A stretch of DNA of 64,000 bases from Zea mays (GCF_902167145.1 NW_023366884.1:1-64000); one strand, 5' to 3'. Positions 1 to 15,600 are shown, counted from the stretch's first letter. Notes: generated from the letters alone by a model not told the origin. Numbers and translations: made by a program.

Positions 1-2640
1 GTTGTGTGGCCATTGATCATCGACCAGAGGCTCGTACACCTCACCCCACATATGTTTCCTTGCCATAGATCACATTCTTGGATTTCAGGTGGAGACCATT
101 TCTTGGTTAAAAACTCGTACGTGTTAGCCTTCGGTATTATTGAAAATGGTCGTTCATGGCTATTTTCGGCAAAATGGGGGTTGTGTGGCCATTCATCATC
201 GACCAGAGGCTCATAAACCTCACCCCACATATGTTTCCTTGCCATAGATTACATTCTTCAATTTCTGGTGGAAACCATTTCTTGGTTAAAAACTCGTACG
301 TGTTAGCCTTCGGTATTATTGAAAATGGTCATTCATGGCTATTTTCGGCAAAATGGGGGTTGTGTGGCCATTGATCATCGACCAGAGGCTCGTACACCTC
401 ACCCCACATATGTTTCCTTGCCATAGATCACATTCTTGGATTTCTGGTGGAGACCATTTCTTGGTCAAAAATCCGTACGTGTTAGCCTTTGGTATTTTTG
501 AAAATGGTCATTCATGGATATTTTCGACAAAAATGGGGGTTGTGTGGCCATTGATCATCGACTAGAGGCTCATACACCTCACCCCACATATGTTTCCTTG
601 CCATAGATCACATTCTTGGATTTCTGGTGGAGACCATTTCTTGGTCAAAAATCCGTAGGTGTTAGCCTTCGGTATTATTGAAAATGGTCATTCATGGCTA
701 TTTTCGACAAAAATGGGGGTTGTGTGGCCATTGATCATCGACCAGATGCTCATACACCTCACCCCACATATGTTTCCTTGCCATAGATCACATTCTTGGA
801 TTTCTGGTGGAGACCATTTCTTGGTCTAAAATCCGTAGGTGTTAGCCTCTAGTATTATTGAAAATGGTCGCTCATGGCTATTCTCAAGGTCGCTCATGGC
901 TATTTTCATAAAAAATTGGGGTTGTGTGGCCATTTATCATCGACTAGAGGCTCATAAACCTCACCCCACATATGTTTCCTCGCCATAGATTACATTCTTG
1001 GATTTCTGGTGGAGACCATTTCTTGGTTAAAAACTCGTACGTGTTAGCCTTCGGTATTATTGAAAATGGTCATTCATGGCTATTTTCGGCAAAATGGAGG
1101 TTGTGTGGCCATTGATCGTCGACCAGAGGCTCATACACCTCGCCCCACATATGTTTCCTTGCCATAGATCACATTCTTGGATTTCTGGTGGAGACCATTT
1201 CTTGGTCAAAAATCCGTAGGTGTTAGCCTTCGGTATTATTGTAAATGGTCATTCATGGCTATTTTCGACAAAAATGGGGGTTGTGTGGCCATTGATCATC
1301 GACCAGAGGCTCATACACCTCACTACACATATGTTTCCTTGCCATAGATCACATTCTTGGATTTATGGTGGAGACCATTTCTTGGTCAAAAATCCGTAGG
1401 TGTTAGCCTTCAGTGTCATTGAAAATGGTCGTTCATGGCTATTTTCGACAAACATTAGGGTTGTGTGGCCATTGATCGTCGACCAGAGGCTCATACACCT
1501 CACCCCACATATGTTTCCTTGCCATAGATCAAATTCTTGGATTTCTGGTGGAGACCATTTCTTGGTCAAAAATCCGTAGGTGTTAGCCTTCGGTATTATT
1601 GAAAATGGTTGTTCATGGCTATTTTCGACAAAAATGGGGGTTGTGTGGCCATTGATCATCGACCAGACGCTCATACACCTCACCCCACATATGTTTCCTT
1701 GCCATAGATCACGTTCTTGGATTTCTAGTGGAGACCATTTCTTGGTTAAAAACTCGTACGTGTTAGCCTTCGGTATTATTGAAAATGGTCATTCATGGCT
1801 ATTTTCGGCAAAATGGGGGTTGTGTGGCCATTGATCATCGACCAGAGGCTCGTACACCTCACCCCGCATATGTTTCCTTGCCATAGATCACATTCTTGGA
1901 TTTCAGGTGGAGACCATTTCTTGGTTAAAAATCCGTACGTGTTAGCCTTTGGTATTTTTGAAAATGGTCATTCATGGCTATTTTCGACAAAAATGGGGGT
2001 TGTGTGGCCATTGATCATCGACTAGAGGCTCATACACCTCACCCCACATATGTTTCCTTGCCATAGATCACATTCTTGGATTTCTGGTGGAGACCATTTC
2101 TTGGTAAAAAATCCGTAGGTGTTAGCCTTCGGTATTATTGAAAATGGTCGTTCATGGCTATTTTCGACAAAAATGGGGGTTGTGTGGCCATTGATCATCG
2201 ACCAGACGCTCATACACCTCACCCCACATATGTTTCCTTGCCATAGATCACATTCTTGGATTTCTGGTGGAGACCATTTCTTGGTCTAAAATCCGTAGGT
2301 GTTAGCCTCTAGTATTATTGAAAATGGTCGCTCATGGCTATTTTCAAGGTCGCTCATGGCTATTTTCATAAAAAATGGGGGTTGTGTGGCCATTTATCAT
2401 CGACTAGAGGCTCATAAACCTCACCCCACATATGTTTCATTGCCATAGATTACATTCTTGGATTTCTAGTGGAAACCATTTCTTGGTTAAAAACTCGTAC
2501 GTGTTAGCCTTCGGTATTATTGAAAATGGTCATTCATGGCTATTTTCGGCAAAATGGGGGTTGTGTGGCCATTGATCGTCGACCAGAGGCTCATACACCT
2601 CACCCCACATATGTTTCCTTGTCGTAGATCACATTCTTGG
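1..2640 (+). repeat. higher-order duplication, period 4,421 bp, copy 1
   Basis: Runs of variant units here recur 4,421 bp downstream (for example 1363-1683 with 5784-6104, 1580-1834 with 6001-6255, and 2022-2222 with 6443-6643). The copies differ by scattered substitutions. The right arm has no matching extra copy (about 2.8 kb fewer bases between paired marks), so the duplication probably arose in this arm only. Confidence 0.75.
866..904 (+). repeat. example of the 202-bp unit class: 22-bp internal duplication
   Basis: GGTCGCTCATGGC occurs twice, 22 bp apart (866 and 888), within one unit. This lengthens the unit from 180 to 202 bp. The duplicated units always carry the linked variants CTCTAGTATTATTG, TTTATCATCGAC and TCATAAAAAATGG, so they form one descent group. 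The same class recurs at intervals of about 0.9-1.5 kb through all blocks (for example near 2327, 4167, 25090, 46880 and 62760). Confidence 0.9.
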
Positions 2641-4421
2641 ATTTCTGGTGGAGACCATTTCTTGGTCAAAAATCCGTAGGTGTTAGCCTTCGATATTATT
2701 GAAAATGGTCATTCATGGCTATTTTCGGCAAAATGGGGGTTGTGTGGCCATTGATCGTCGACCAGAGGCTCATACACCTCACCCCACATATGTTTCCTTG
2801 TCGTAGATCACATTCTTGGATTTCTGGTGGACACCATTTCTTGGTCAAAAATCCGTAGGTGTTAGCCTTCGATATTATTGAAAATGGTCGTTCATGGCTA
2901 TTTTCGACAAAAATGGAGGTTGTGTGGCCATTGATCATCGACCAGAGGCTCATACACCTCACCCCACATATGTTTCCTTGCCATAGATCACATTCTTGGA
3001 TTTCTGGTGGAACCATTTCTTGGTCAAAAATCCGTAGGTGTTAGCCTTCGGTATTATTGAAAATGGTCGTTCATGGCTATTTTCGACAAAAATGGGGGTT
3101 GTGTGGCCATTGATCATCGACCAGACGCTCATACACCTCACCCCACATATGTTTCCTTGCCATAGATCACATTCTTGGATTTCTGGTGGAGACCATTTCT
3201 TGGTCTAAAATCCGTAGGTGTTAGCCTCTAGTATTATTGAAAATGGTCGCTCATGGCTATTTTCAAGGTCGCTCATGGCTATTTTCATAAAAAATGGGGG
3301 TTGTGTGGCCATTTATCATCGACTAGAGGCTCATAAACCTCACCCCAGATATGTTTCCTTGCCATAGATTACATTCTTGGATTTCTGGTGGAAACCATTT
3401 CTTGGTTAAAAACTCGTACGTGTTAGCCTTCGGTATTATTGAAAATGGTCATTCATGGCTATTTTCGGCAAAATGGGGGTTGTGTGGCCATTGATCGTCG
3501 ACCAGAGGCTCATACACCTCACCCCACATATGTTTCCTTGTCGTAGATCACATTCTTGGATTTCTGGTGGAGACCATTTCTTGGTCAAAAATCCGTAGGT
3601 GTTAGCCTTCGATATTATTGAAAATGGTCATTCATGGCTATTTTCGGCAAAATGGGGGTTGTGTGGCCATTGATCGTCGACCAGAGACTCATACACCTCA
3701 CCCCACATATGTTTACTTGTCGTAGATCACATTCTTGGATTTCTGGTGGAGACCATTTCTTGGTCAAAAATCCGTAGGTGTTAGCCTTCGATATTATTGA
3801 AAATGGTCGTTCATGGCTATTTTCGACAAAAATGGGGGTTGTGTGGCCATTGATCATCGACCAGAGGCTCATACACCTCACCCCACATATGTTTCCTTGC
3901 CATAGATCACATTCTTGGATTTCTGGTGGAGACCATTTCTTGGTCAAAAATCCGTAGGTGTTAGCCTTCGGTATTATTGAAAATGGTCGTTCATGGCTAT
4001 TTTCGACAAAAATGGGGGTTGTGTGGCCATTGATCATCGACCAGACGCTCATACACCTCACCCCACATATGTTTCCTTGCCATAGATCACATTCTTGGAT
4101 TTCTGGTGGAGACCATTTCTTGGTCTAAAATCCATAGGTGTTAGCCTCTAGTATTATTGAAAATGGTCGCTCATGGCTATTTTGAAGGTCGCTCATGGCT
4201 ATTTTCATAAAAAATGGGGGTTGTGTGGCCATTGATCGTCGACCAGAGGCTCATACACCTCACCCCACATATGTTTCCTTGCCATAGATCACATCCTTGG
4301 ATTTCTGGTGGAGACCATTTCTTGGTCAAAAATCCGTAGGTGTTAGCCTTCGGTATTATTGAAAATGGTCGTTCATGGCTATTTTCGACAAAAATGGGGG
4401 TTGTGTGGCCATTGATCATCG

Positions 4422-7060
4422 ACCAGACGCTCATACACCTCACCCCACATATGTTTACTTGCCATAGATCACATTCTTGGATTTCTGGTGGAGACCATTT
4501 CTTGGTCTAAAATCCGTAGGTGTTAGCCTCTAGTATTATTGAAAATGGTCGCTCATGGCTATTTTCAAGGTCGCTCATGGCTATTTTCATAAAAAATGGG
4601 GGTTGTGTGGCCATTTATCATCGACTAGAGGCTCATAAACCTCACCCCACATATGTTTCCTTGCCATAGATTACATTCTTGGATTTCTGGTGGAAACCAT
4701 TTCTTGGTTAAAAACTCGTACGTGTTAGCCTTCGGTATTATTGAAAATGGTCATTCATGGCTATTTTTGGCAAAATGGGGGTTGTGTGGCCATTGATCAT
4801 CGACCAGAGGCTCGTACACCTCACCCCACATATGTTTCGTTGCCATAGATCACATTCTTGGATTTCTGGTGGAGACCATTTCTTGGTCAAAAATCCGTAC
4901 GTGTTAGCCTTTGGTATTTTTGAAAATGATCATTCATGGCTATTTTCGACAAAATGGGGGTTGTGTGGCCATTGATCATCGACTAGAGGCTCATACACCT
5001 CACCCCACATATGTTTCCTTGCCATAGATCACATTCTTGGATTTCTGGTGGAGACCATTTCTTGGTCAAAAATCCGTAGGTGTTAGCCTTCGGTATTATT
5101 GAAAATGGTCATTCATGGCTATTTTCGACAAAAATGGGGGTTGTGTGGCCATTGATCATCGACCAGACGCTCATACACCTCACCCCACATATGTTTCCTT
5201 GCCATAGATCACATTCTTGGATTTCTGGTGGAGACCATTTCTTGGTCTAAAATCCGTAGGTGTTAGCCTCTAGTATTATTGAAAATGGTCGCTCATGGCT
5301 ATTTTCAAGGTCGCTCATGGCTATTTTCATAAAAAATGGAGCTTGTGTGGCCATTTATCATCGACTAGAGGCTCATAAACCTCACCCCACATATGTTTCC
5401 TTGCCATAGATTACATTCTTGGATTTCTGGTGGAGACCATTTCTTGGTTAAAAACTCGTACGTGTTAGCCTTCGGTATTATTGAAAATGGTCATTCATGG
5501 CTATTTTCGGCAAAATGGGGGTTGTGTGGCCATTGATTGTCGACCAGAGGCTCATACACCTCACCCCACATATGTTTCCTTGCCATAGATCATATTCTTG
5601 GATTTCTGGTGGAGACCATTTCTTGGTCAAAAATCCGTAGGTGTTAGCCTTCGGTATTATTGTAAATGGTCATTCATGGCTATTTTTGACAAAAATGGGG
5701 GTTGTGTGGCCATTGATCATCGACCAGAGGCTCATACACCTCACTACACATATGTTTCCTTGCCATAGATCACATTCTTGGATTTATGGTGGAGACCATT
5801 TCTTGGTCAAAAATTCGTAGGTGTTAGCCTTCAATGTCATTGAAAATGGTCGTTCATGGCTATTTTCGACAAAAATTAGGGTTGTGTGGCCATTGATCGT
5901 CGACCAGAGGCTCATACACCTCACCCCACATATGTTTCCTTGCCATAGATCACATTCTTGGATTTCTGGTGGAGACCATTTCTTGGTCAAAAATCCATAG
6001 GTGTTAGCCTTCGGTATTATTGAAAATGGTCGTTCATGGCTATTTTCGACAAAAATGGGGGTTGTGTGGCCGTTGATCATCGACCAGACGCTCATACACC
6101 TCACCCCACATATGTTTCCTTGCCATAGATCACATTCTTGGATTTCTGGTGGAGACCATTTCTTGGTTAAAAACTCGTACGTGTTAGCCTTCGGTATTAT
6201 TGAAAATGGTCATTCATGGCTATTTTCGGCAAAATGGGGGTTGTGTGGCCATTGATCATCGACCAGAGGCTCGTACACCTCACCCCACATATGTTTCCTT
6301 GCCATAGATCACATTCTTGGATTTCTGGTGGAGACCATTTCTTGGTTAAAATTCCGTACGTGTTAGCCTTTGGTATTTTTGAAAATGGTCATTCATGGCT
6401 ATTTTCGACAAAAATGGGGGTTGTGTGGCCATTGATCATCGACTAGAGGCTCATACACCTCACCCCACATATGTTTCCTTGCCATAGATCACATTCTTGG
6501 ATTTCTGGTGGAGACCATTTCTTGGTAAAAAATCCGTAGGTGTTAGCCTTCGGTATTATTGAAAATGGTCGTTCATGGCTATTTTCGACAAAAATGGGGG
6601 TTGTGTGGCCATTGATCATCGACCAGACGCTCATACACCTCACCCCACATATGTTTCCTTGCCATAGATCACATTCTTGGATTTCTGGTGGAGACCATTT
6701 CTTGGTCTAAAATCCGTAGGTGTTAGCCTCTAGTATTATTGAAAATGGTCGCTCATGGCTATTTTCAAGGTCGCTCATGGCTATTTTCATAAAAAATGGG
6801 GGTTGTGTGGCCATTTATCATCGACTAGAGGCTCATAAACCTCACCCCACATATGTTTCATTGCCATAGATTACATTCTTGGATTTCTGGTGGAAACCAT
6901 TTCTTGGTTAAAAACTCGTACGTGTTAGCCTTCGGTATTATTGAAAATGGTCATTCATGGCTATTTTCGGCAAAATGGGGGTTGTGTGGCCATTGATCGT
7001 CGACCAGAGGCTCATACACCTCACCCCACATATGTTTCCTTGTCATAGATCACATTCTTG
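4422..7060 (+). repeat. higher-order duplication, period 4,421 bp, copy 2
   Basis: Second copy of 1-2640. Identity by variant order ends near 7060, where the following unit switches to the TTTGGTATTTTTG class and carries a small insertion (GGAATATTTTCG near 7138). Confidence 0.75.
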
Positions 7061-7218
7061 GATTTCTGGTGGAGACCATTTCTTGGTCAAAAATCCGTAC
7101 GTGTTAGCCTTTGGTATTTTTGAAAATGGTCATTCATGGAATATTTTCGACAAAAATAGGGGTTGTGTGGCCATTGATCTTCGACCAGAGGCTCATACAC
7201 CTCACTACACATATGTTT

Positions 7219-9745
7219 CCTTGCCATAGATCACATTCTTGGATTTATGGTGGAGACCATTTCTTGGTCAAAAATCCGTAGGTGTTAGCCTTCAGTGTCA
7301 TTGAAAATGGTCGTTCATGGCTATTTTCGACAAAAATTAGGGTTGTGTGGCCATTGATCGTCGACCAGAGGCTCATACACCTCACCCCACATATGTTTCT
7401 TTGCCATAAATCACATTCTTGGATTATTGGTGGAGACCATTTCTTGGTCAAAAATCCGTAGGTGTTAGCCTTCGGTATTATTGAAAATGGTCGTTCATGG
7501 CTATTTTCGACAAAAATGGGGGTTGTGTGTCCATTGATCATCGACCAGACGCTCATACACCTCACCCCACATATGTTTCCTTGCCATAGATCACATTCTT
7601 GGATTTCTGGTGGAGACCATTTCTTGGTCTAAAATCCGTAGGTGTTAGCCTCTAGTATTATTGAAAATGGTCCCTATGGCTATTTTCAAGGTCGCTCATG
7701 GCTATTTTCATAAAAAATGGGAGTTGTGTGGCCATTTATCATCGACTAGAGGCTCATAAACCTCACCCCACATATGTTTCCTTGCCATAGATTACATTCT
7801 TGGATTTCTGGTGGAAGCCATTTCTTGGTTAAAAACTCGTACGTGTTAGCCTTCGGTATTATTGAAAATGGTCATTCATGGCTATTTTCGGCAAAATGGG
7901 GGTTGTGTGGCCATTGATCGTCGACCAGAGGCTCATACACCTCACCCCACATATGTTTCCTTGTCATAGATCACATTCTTGGATTTCTGGTGGAGACCAT
8001 TTCTTGGTCTAAAATCCATAGGTGTTAGCCTCTAGTATTATTGAAAATGGTCGCTCATGGCTATTTTCAAGGTCGCTCATGGCTATTTTCATAAAAAATG
8101 GGGGTTGTGTGGCCATTTATCATCGACTAGAGGCTCATAAACCTCACCCCACATATGTTTCCTTGCCATAGATTACATTCTTGGATTTCTGGTGGAAGCC
8201 ATTTCTTGGTTAAAAACTCGTACGTGTTAGCCTTCGGTATTTTTGAAAATGGTCATTCATGGCTATTTTCGGCAAAATGGGGGTTGTGTGGCCATTGATC
8301 GTCGACCAGAGGCTCATACACCTCACCCCACAAATGTTTCCTTGTCATAGATCACATTCTTGGATTTCTGGTGGAGACCATTTCTTGGTCAAAAATCCGT
8401 AGGTGTTAGCCTTCGATATTATTGAAAATGGTCGTTCATGGCTATTTTCGACAAAAATGGGGGTTGTGTGGCCATTGATCATCGACCAGAGGCTCATACA
8501 CCTCACCCCACATATGTTTCCTTGGCATAGATCACATTCTTGGATGTCTGGTGGAGACCATTTCTTGGTCAAAAATCCGTATGTGTTAGCCTTCGGTATT
8601 ATTGTAAATGGTCATTCATGGCTATTTTCGACAAAAATGGGGGTTGTGTGGCCATTGATCATCGACCATAGGCTCATACACCTCACCCCACATATGTTTC
8701 CTTGCCATAGATCACATTCTTGGATTTCTGGTGGAGACCATTTCTTGGTCAAAAATCCGTAGGTCTTAGCCTCTAATATTATTGAAAATGGTCGCTCATG
8801 GCTATTTTCATAAAAAAATGGGGGTTGTGTGGCCATTTATCATCGACTAGAGGCTCATAAATCTCACCCCACATATGTTTCCTTGCCATAGATCACATTC
8901 TTGGATTTTTGGTGGAGACCATTTCTTGGTCAAAAACTCGTACGTGTTAGCCTTCGGTATTATTGAAAATGGTCGTTCATGGCTATTTTCGGCAAAATGG
9001 GGGTTGTGTGGCCATTGATCATCGACCAGAGGCTCGTACACCTCACCCCACATATGTTTCCTTGCCATAGATTACATTCTTGGATTTCTGGTGGAAACCA
9101 TTTCTTGGTTAAAAACTCGTACGTGTTAGCCTTCGGTATTATTGAAAATGGTCATTCATGGCTATTTTCGGAAAAATGGGGGTTGTGTGGCCATTGATCG
9201 TCGACCAGAGGCTCATACACCTCACCCCACATATGTTTCCTTGTCGTAGATCACATTCTTGTATTTCTGGTGGAGACCATTTCTTGGTCAAAAATCCGTA
9301 GGTGTTAGCCTTCGATATTATTGAAAATGGTCGTTCATGGCTATTTTCGACAAAAATGGGGGTTGTGTGGCCATTGATCATCGACCAGAGGCTCATACAC
9401 CTCACCCCACATATGTTTCCTTGCCATAGATCACATTCTTGGATTTCTGGTGGAGACCATTTCTTGGTCAAAAATCCGTAGGTGTTAGCCTTCGGTATTA
9501 TTGTAAATGGTCATTCATGGCTATTTTCGACAACAATGTGGGTTGTGTGGCCATTGATCATCGACCAGAGGCTCATACACCTCACCCCACATATGTTTCC
9601 TTGCCATAGATCACGTTCTTAGATTTCTGGTGGAGACCATTTCTTGGTCAAAAATCCGTAGGTCTTAGCCTCTAATATTATTGAAAATGGTCGCCCATGG
9701 CTATTTTCATAAAAAAATGGGGGTTGTGTGGCCATTTATCATCGA
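7219..9745 (+). repeat. higher-order duplication, period 2,922 bp, copy 1
   Basis: All unit variants match 10141-12667 at an offset of 2,922 bp. They include the diagnostic ATTATTGGTGG unit (near 7423 and near 10345) and the TCCCTATGGC deletion (near 7670 and near 10593). The right arm has an equivalent pair at an offset of 2,943 bp, so this duplication predates the palindrome. Confidence 0.82.
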
Positions 9746-10140
9746 CCAGAGGCTCGTACACCTCACCCCACATATGTTTCCTTGCCATAGATCACATTCT
9801 TGGATTTCTGGTGGAGACCATTTCTTGGGCAAAAATCCGAATGTGTTAGCCTTTGGTATTTTTGAAAATGGTCATTCATGGCTATTTTCTACAAAAATGG
9901 GGGTTGTGTGGCCATTGATCTTCGACCAGAGGCTCATACACCTCACCCCACATATGTTTCCTTGCCATAGATCACATTCTTGGATTTATGGTGGAGACCA
10001 TTTCTTGGTCAAAAATCCGTAGGTGTTAGCCTTCAGTGTCATTGAAAATGGTCGTTCATGGCTATTTTCGACAAAAAATTAGGGTTGTGTGGCCATTGAT
10101 CGTCGACCAGAGGCTCATACACCTCACCCCAAATATGTTT

Positions 10141-12667
10141 CCTTGCCATAGATCACATTCTTGGATTTATGGTGGAGACCATTTCTTGGTCAAAAATCCG
10201 TAGGTGTTAGCCTTCAGTGTCATTGAAAATGGTCGTTCATGGCTATTTTCGACAAAAATTAGGGTTGTGTGGCCATTGATCGTCGACCAGAGGCTCATAC
10301 ACCTCACCCCACATATGTTTCTTTGCCATAAATCACATTCTTGGATTATTGGTGGAGACCATTTCTTGGTCAAAAATCCGTAGGTGTTAGCCTTCGGTAT
10401 TATTGAAAATGGTCGTTCATGGCTATTTTCGACAAAAATGGGGGTTGTGTGTCCATTGATCATCGACCAGACGCTCATACACCTCACCCCACATATGTTT
10501 CCTTGCCATAGATCACATTCTTGGATTTCTGGTGGAGACCATTTCTTGGTCTAAAATCCGTAGGTGTTAGCCTCTAGTATTATTGAAAATGGTCCCTATG
10601 GCTATTTTCAAGGTCGCTCATGGCTATTTTCATAAAAAATGGGAGTTGTGTGGCCATTTATCATCGACTAGAGGCTCATAAACCTCACCCCACATATGTT
10701 TCCTTGCCATAGATTACATTCTTGGATTTCTGCTGGAAGCCATTTCTTGGTTAAAAACTCGTACGTGTTAGCCTTCGGTATTATTGAAAATGGTCATTCA
10801 TGGCTATTTTCGGCAAAATGGGGGTTGTGTGGCCATTGATCGTCGACCAGAGGCTCATACACCTCACCCCACATATGTTTCCTTGTCGTAGATCACATTC
10901 TTGGATTTCTGGTGGAGACCATTTCTTGGTCTAAAATCCGTAGGTGTTAGCCTCTAGTATTATTGAAAATGGTCGCTCATGGCTATTTTCAAGGTCGCTC
11001 ATGGCTATTTTCATAAAAAATGGGGGTTGTGTGGCCATTTATCATCGACTAGAGGCTCATAAACCTCACCCCACATATGTTTCCTTGCCATAGATTACAT
11101 TCTTGTATTTCTGGTGGAAGCCATTTCTTGGTTAAAAACTCGTACGTGTTAGCCTTCGGTATTATTGAAAATGGTCATTCATGGCTATTTTCGGCAAAAT
11201 GGGGGTTGTGTGGCCATTGATCGTCGACCAGAGGCTCATACACCTCACTCCACAAATGTTTCCTTGTCATAGATCACATTCTTGGATTTCTGGTGGAGAC
11301 CATTTCTTGGTCAAAAATCCGTAGGTGTTAGCCTTCGATATTATTGAAAATGGTCGTTCATGGCTATTTTCGACAAAAATGGGGGTTGTGTGGCCATTGA
11401 TCATCGACCAGAGGCTCATACACCTCACCCCACATATGTTTCCTTGCCATAGATCACATTCTTGGATGTCTGGTGGAGACCATTTCTTGGTCAAAAATCC
11501 GTATGTGTTAGCCTTCGGTATTATTGTAAATGGTCATTCATGGCTATTTTCGACAAAAATGGGGGTTGTGTGGCCATTGATCATCGACCATAGGCTCATA
11601 CACCTCACCCCACATATGTTTCCTTGCCATAGATCACATTCTTGGATTTCTGGTGGAGACCATTTCTTGGTCAAAAATCCGTAGGTCTTAGCCTCTAATA
11701 TTATTGAAAATGGTCGCTCATGGCTATTTTCATAAAAAAATGGGGGTTGTGTGGCCATTTATCATCGACTAGAGGCTCATAAATCTCACCCCACATATGT
11801 TTCCTTGCCATAGATCACATTCTTGGATTTTTGGTGGAGACCATTTCTTGGTCAAAAACTCGTACGTGTTAGCCTTCGGTATTATTGAAAATGGTCGTTC
11901 ATGGCTATTTTCGGCAAAATGGGGGTTGTGTGGCCATTGATCATCGACCAGAGGCTCGTACACCTCACCCCACATATGTTTCCTTGCCATAGATTACATT
12001 CTTGGATTTCTGGTGGAAACCATTTCTTGGTTAAAAACTCGTACGTGTTAGCCTTCGGTATTATTGAAAATGGTCATTCATGGCTATTTTCGGCAAAATG
12101 GGGGTTGTGTGGCCATTGATCGTCGACCAGAGGCTCATACACCTCACCCCACATATGTTTCCTTGTCGTAGATCACATTCTTGTATTTCTGGTGGAGACC
12201 ATTTCTTGGTCAAAAATCCGTAGGTGTTAGCCTTCGATATTATTGAAAATGGTCGTTCATGGCTATTTTCGACAAAAATGGGGGTTGTGTGGCCATTGAT
12301 CATCGACCAGAGGCTCATACACCTCACCCCACATATGTTTCCTTGCCATAGATCACATTCTTGGATTTCTGGTGGAGACCATTTCTTGGTCAAAAATCCG
12401 TAGGTGTTAGCCTTCGGTATTATTGTAAATGGTCATTCATGGCTATTTTCGACAACAATGTGGGTTGTGTGGCCATTGATCATCGACCAGAGGCTCATAC
12501 ACCTCACCCCACATATGTTTCCTTGCCATAGATCATGTTCTTAGATTTCTGGTGGAGACCATTTCTTGGTCAAAAATCCGTAGGTCTTAGCCTCTAATAT
12601 TATTGAAAATGGTCGCCCATGGCTATTTTCATAAAAAATGGGGGTTGTGTGGCCATTTATCATCGAC
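10141..12667 (+). repeat. higher-order duplication, period 2,922 bp, copy 2
   Basis: Second copy of 7219-9745. The copies diverge near 9745 and 12667, where copy 1 lacks one unit that copy 2 retains. Confidence 0.82.
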
Positions 12668-15600
12668 TAGAGGCTCATAAATCTCACCCCTCATATGTTT
12701 CCTTGCCATAGATCACATTCTTGGATTTTTGGTGGAGACCATTTCTTGGTCAAAAACTCGTACGTGTTAGCCTTCGGTATTATTGAAAATGGTCATTCAT
12801 GGCTATTTTCGGCAAAATGGGGGTTCTGTGGCCATTGATCATCGACCAGAGGCTCGTACACCTCACCCCACATATGTTTCCTTGCCATAGATCACATTCT
12901 TGGATTTCTGGTGGAGACCATTTCTTGGGCAAAAATCCGAATGTGTTAGCCTTTGGTATTTTTGAAAATGGTCATTCATGGCTATTTTCTACAAAAATGG
13001 GGGTTGTGTGGCCATTGATCTTCGACCAGAGGCTCATACACCTCACTACACATATGTTTCCTTGCCATAGATCACATTCTTGGATTTATGGTGGAGACCA
13101 TTTCTTGGTCAAAAATCCGTAGGTGTTAGCCTTCAGTGTCATTGAAAATGGTCGTTCATGGCTATTTTCGACAAAAAATTAGGGTTGTGTGGCCATTGAT
13201 CGTCGACCAGAGGCTCATACACCTCACCCCACATATGTTTCCTTGCCATAGATCACATTCTTGGATTTCTGGTGGAGACCATTTCTTGGTCAAAAATCCG
13301 TAGGTGTTAGCCTTCGGTATTATTGAAAATGGTCGTTCATGGCTATTTTCGACAAAAATGGGGGTTGTGTGGCCATTGATCATCGACCAGACGCTCATAC
13401 ACCTCACCCCACATATGTTTCCTTGCCATAGATCACATTCTTGGATTTCTGGTGGAGACCATTTCTTGGTCTAAAATCCGTAGGTGTTAGCCTCTAGTAT
13501 TATTGAAAATGGTCGCTCATGGCTATTTTCAAGGTCGCTCATGGCTATTTTCATAAAAATGGGGGTTGTGTGGCCATTTATCATCGACTAGAGGCTCATA
13601 AACCTCACCCCACATATGTTTCCTTGCCATAGATCACATTCTTGGATTTCTGGTGGAGACCATTTCTTGGTTAAAAACTCGTACGTGTTAGCCTTCGGTA
13701 TTATTGAAAATGGTCGTTCATGGCTATTTTCGGCAAAATGGGGGTTGTGTGGCCATTGATCATCGACCAGAGGCTCATAAACCTCACCCCACATATGTTT
13801 CCTTGCCATAGATCACATTCTTGGATTTCTGGTGGAGACCATTTCTTGGTCAAAAATCCGTACGTGTTAGCCTTTGTTATTTTTGAAAATGGTCATTCAT
13901 GGCTATTTTCGACAAAAATGGGGGTTGTGTGGCCATTGATCTTCGACCAGAGGCTCATACACCTCACTACACATATGTTTCCTTGCCATAGATCACATTC
14001 TTGGATTTATGGTGGAGACCATTTCTTGGTCAAAAATCCGTAGGTGTTAGCCTTCAGTGTCATTGAAAATGGTCGTTCATGGCTATTTTCGACAAAAATT
14101 AGGGTTGTGTGGCCATTGATCGTCGACCAGAGGCTCATACACCTCACCCCACATATGTTTCCTTGCCATAGATCACATTCTTGGATTTCTGGTGGAGACC
14201 ATTTCTTGGTCAAAAATCCGTAGGTGTTAGCCTTCGGTATTATTGAAAATGGTCGTTCATGGCTATTTTCGACAAAAAAGGGGGTTGTGTGGCCATTGAT
14301 CATCGACCAGACGCTCATACACCTCACCCCACATATGTTTCCTTGCCATAGATCACATTCTTGGATTTCTTGTGGAGACCATTTCTTGGTCTAAAATCCG
14401 TAGGTGTTAGCCTCTAGTATTATTGAAAATGGTCGCTCATGGCTATTTTCAAGGTCGCTCATGGCTATTTTCATAAAAAATGGGGGTTGTGTGGCCATTT
14501 ATCATCGACTAGAGGCTCATAAACCTCACCCCACATATGTTTCCTTGCCATAGATTACATTCTTGGATTTCTGGTGGAAACCATTTCTTGGTTAAAAACT
14601 CGTACGTGTTAGCCTTCGGTATTATTGAAAATGGTCATTCATGGATATTTTTCGGCAAAATGGGGGTTGTGTGGCCATTGATCATTGACCAGAGGCTCAT
14701 ACACCTCACCCCACATATGTTTCCTTGTCGTAGATCACATTCTTGGATTTCTGGTGGAGACCATTTCTTGGTCAAAAATCCGTAGGTGTTAGCCTTCGAT
14801 ATTATTGAAAATGGTCGTTCATGGCTATTTTCGACAAAAATGGGGGTTGTGTGGCCATTGATCATCGACCAGAGGCTCATACACCTCACCCCACATACGT
14901 TTCCTTGCCATAGATCACATTCTTGGATTTCTGGTGGAGACCATTTCTTGGTCAAAAATCCGTAGGTGTTAGCCTTCGGTATTATTGTAAATGGTCATTC
15001 ATGGCTATTTTCGACAAAAATGGGGGTTGTGTGGCCATTGATCATCGACCAGAGGCTCATACACCTCACCCCACATATGTTTCCTTGCCATAGATCACAT
15101 TCTTGGATTTATGGTGGAGACCATTTCTTGGTCAAAAATCCGTAGGTGTTAGCCTTCAGTGTCATTGAAAATGGTCGTTCATGGCTATTTTCGACAAAAA
15201 TTAGGGTTGTGTGGCCATTGATCGTCGACCAGAGGCTCATACACCTCACCCCACATATGTTTCCTTGCCATAGATCACATTCTTGGATTTCTGGTGGAGA
15301 CCATTTCTTGGTCAAAAATCCGTAGGTGTTAGCCTTCGGTATTATTGTAAATGGTCATTCATGGCTATTTTCGACAAAAATGGGGGTTGTGTGGCCATTG
15401 ATCATCGACCAGACGCTCATACACCTCACCCCACATATGTTTCCTTGCCATAGATCACATTCTTGGATTTTTGGTGGAGACCATTTCTTGGTCAAAAACT
15501 CGTACGTGTTAGCCTTCGGTATTATTGAAAATGGTCGTTCATGGCTATTTTCGGCAAAATGGGGGTTCTGTGGCCATTGATCATCGACCAGAGGCTCGTA

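Noticed and set aside
10066..10090. Telomere-like TTAGGG in some units (AAAAATTAGGGTTG)
   Set aside because: It is a single variant of AAAATGGGGGTTG occurring once per affected unit. There is no tandem of the plant telomere motif TTTAGGG.
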